Assembly (NCBI GenBank): GCA_029262735.1
Contig: JAJCYY010000114.1
Span: 1-64,000 of the forward strand
Direction of reading: 5' to 3'
DNA: 64,000 nucleotides
Origin: Chloroflexota bacterium
GTDB lineage: Bacteria; Chloroflexota; Dehalococcoidia; Lucifugimonadales; Lucifugimonadaceae
The notes beneath the pieces were generated by a model. It did no database searches. It had not been told where the DNA came from and worked only from the letters and a program-made list of their open reading frames with translations. Shown piece after piece: positions 62,558 to 64,000 of the stretch (the stretch's first letter is position 1; the number at the start of each line of letters is the position of its first letter). The translations under genes were made by a program, and so were the position numbers.

Positions 62558-64000
62558 CAGATCACCTCAATATCTGTTTGGGGGTCACCAGGAATCTCAC
62601 TCGAATCCTCTAATCCCTGTTGAAATCCAGCCGCTACGGGAGAAGCGATTAGAGGATTAGAGTCGATTTCGAGTTGGCGACGAACACTTTCAATTGAAGG
62701 CAGACCGACGCTCTCCGGCAAAGGGCCCTCAACCTCCCACTTCGTCTTACCGCGACCGGCGGTGTTCACTATCAGTCCTGCCTTTCTGAGCCGGCTTGTG
62801 CGATACGTTGCCGAGGGAGGCCTTACACCAAGCCGATCGGCCAGATTTGCGTTTGTGAGCCCAGGCTCGGCGGCAATCACTCCGTAGGCATCCCGGTCCG
62901 CCTGAGTAATCCCTTGAGCGGCGGCGGCCCTGAATGACGGTTCAAATGCCCGCAATACGATCTCGTAGTCGCCCAGTTCTGCGATGATCGCAGCCCGATC
63001 CCGTCTTCTGCGTGCCTGGTTTACCACCGCAACGGCTTTGATTGCCGTTAGCAGTTGCTGAGAATCACGGTTCCACCTGGTGGCTCCCGCTACCTCGTCT
63101 GGGATTGCTCTGAATAGAGCTGTCGCGAACGGAACGATTACCCGATAGGGCCCGCCGAGATCGAGGTAGCGTTGGAAGCTCCTGTACAGATCGAAATCGA
63201 AGGAGGGATCACTCTCCTCGGATTCGGCGTTGATTGCAGTGCGGAGGGCGATCTGTTTGATTTGCTCTTTCCCGTCGTCTACCGGGACCGGCAACAATCG
63301 GGTATCGGACTGAATCTCGGGCGCCTTAACCGCGGTTGTGATCACGGCGATCGGTCCTTCACGGATGACCCTGACCACGCGTCGCTCCCCGTGATCGTCG
63401 ATGGTAGTTTGATAGACAAGACGGCTTTCTTCGAACAGCGTTCGCATGGCGGAGGCAAAGGCACCGTCCCCCTGCGGAGCCGAATCGAATTCAGTCAGGA
63501 TGAATCCTTTGTGGACCAGCGGTGTCTCGTCATATATGAAACTCCCTGGAGACCCGGCATCCACCTTCTGAAACGCAGAGTCCGGGATGAACTTGAGGGC
63601 GGTCGTTACCGCAAAGTTCTTGCCCGCTGCACTTTGGGCGATCAACAAAAGGTTCATCGGCTTCTTCAGCATCCGAGAGGTAAGGCCGATATACGCAGCA
63701 AGAGCAGGTGCTACCTCACCTACGTAGCCGGAAGTCTCGATGTCACGGCACAGCCGATCGAAGAAGTCAGGGTCGTTGATCAACTCGCCGGCATGGCGGG
63801 AGAGAAATTCCCGTTCTTGCTCGAGTTCAGCGCCCTTGAGTTCACCGACCTTTGGAGCAGCTTCCCACATGCGCTCAATCGTCGGTGCGAATTCATCATC
63901 CTCAACCATCATCCAGAGCTCGGCCGGATCCTTGGCGCTGGGGTGGCGCAGAACCCTGGCCGTCGGTAGATCCTGACCTATCGCGTCGACGAACTTCCTG
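62557..64000 (-). CDS. toprim/primase-ATPase of mobile element (5' part outside window)
   Basis: The frame is open from the stop at 62557 to the window end (~480 residues seen). Its upstream-most part, RKFVDAIGQDLPTARVLRHP then SAKDPAELW, matches the end of a toprim domain (usually ...LPPGKDPNDL). An ATPase follows with NLLLIAQSAAGKNFAVTTAL (Walker A variant GKN in place of GKT), FILTEFDSAPQGDGAFASAM (Walker B region), and a winged helix (EPGLTNANLADRLGVRPPSA). An ATG at 63912 exists but is probably internal. It would unwind and prime DNA for a plasmid or integrative element. Confidence 0.75.
   Translation of the reverse strand, partial: RKFVDAIGQDLPTARVLRHPSAKDPAELWMMVEDDEFAPTIERMWEAAPKVGELKGAELEQEREFLSRHAGELINDPDFFDRLCRDIETSGYVGEVAPALAAYIGLTSRMLKKPMNLLLIAQSAAGKNFAVTTALKFIPDSAFQKVDAGSPGSFIYDETPLVHKGFILTEFDSAPQGDGAFASAMRTLFEESRLVYQTTIDDHGERRVVRVIREGPIAVITTAVKAPEIQSDTRLLPVPVDDGKEQIKQIALRTAINAESEESDPSFDFDLYRSFQRYLDLGGPYRVIVPFATALFRAIPDEVAGATRWNRDSQQLLTAIKAVAVVNQARRRRDRAAIIAELGDYEIVLRAFEPSFRAAAAQGITQADRDAYGVIAAEPGLTNANLADRLGVRPPSATYRTSRLRKAGLIVNTAGRGKTKWEVEGPLPESVGLPSIESVRRQLEIDSNPLIASPVAAGFQQGLEDSSEIPGDPQTDIEVI

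Noticed and set aside
1-64000. tRNA, rRNA, riboswitch or CRISPR loci
   Set aside because: I scanned gaps for cloverleaf-like and conserved RNA motifs and found none I could support; a covariance-model search would settle it.

Overview
The window looks like part of a Chloroflexota chromosome, probably from the SAR202 / Dehalococcoidia-related marine lineages. The evidence is indirect: a luciferase-like flavin monooxygenase, three separate enolase-superfamily (mandelate racemase/muconate lactonizing type) enzymes, a glucose-6-phosphate isomerase of the type usually fused to transaldolase, many TTG starts, and a TIR-WD40 protein. No rRNA or tRNA was recognised, so the assignment rests on gene content alone.

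Region 1 (1-32.2 kb) is a scavenging and sugar-acid catabolism landscape. It holds an M20 peptidase (cut by the window edge), a flavin monooxygenase, two beta-propeller proteins, a NYN-domain nuclease, three enolase-superfamily dehydratases/racemases, an amidohydrolase of the sugar-lactonase type, a CDF metal transporter, a DUF3500 protein, IlvD, an aldo/keto reductase, a Gfo/Idh/MocA oxidoreductase, a polysaccharide deacetylase, an APH-like kinase, a phosphoglucose isomerase and a DUF2090-type aldolase-like protein. Inside it sit a tandem array of four diverged lipoproteins (10.2-14.7 kb) and a GNAT pair whose first copy has lost the CoA-binding motif. Gene ends and gaps are peppered with modular inverted-repeat elements.

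Region 2 (32.9-53.9 kb) is an extracellular contractile injection system (eCIS, Afp/PVC-like). It has an AAA+ ATPase, a DUF4255 cap-like protein, one sheath, two tube proteins, a tail-assembly chaperone, a 976-residue disordered protein, LysM, VgrG-like spike, PAAR tip, gp25, baseplate J and tail protein I, in near-continuous overlapping order. A divergent minus-strand operon holds two DUF4157 (eCIS-core) proteins, one a large candidate effector, and a YbjN/CesT-like putative chaperone. The locus ends with a zinc-ribbon/transmembrane/Cys-pair propeller protein and a basic membrane protein. No tail fibre and no conventional helical tape-measure gene is visible. The tail-assembly chaperone gene carries what looks like a complete programmed -1 frameshift signal (slippery heptamer, 6-nt spacer, 7-bp stem) that leads into a downstream reading frame with no normal start codon.

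Region 3 (54.0-57.2 kb) has a fusion of a Cache sensor to a pentameric ligand-gated ion-channel-like module, and an Ig-like membrane-anchored protein. Region 4 (57.8-64 kb) is more AT-rich and looks acquired: a TIR-TM-coiled-coil-WD40 protein, a serine recombinase, a small TubC-like protein and a primase/ATPase that runs off the window, consistent with an integrated mobile element.
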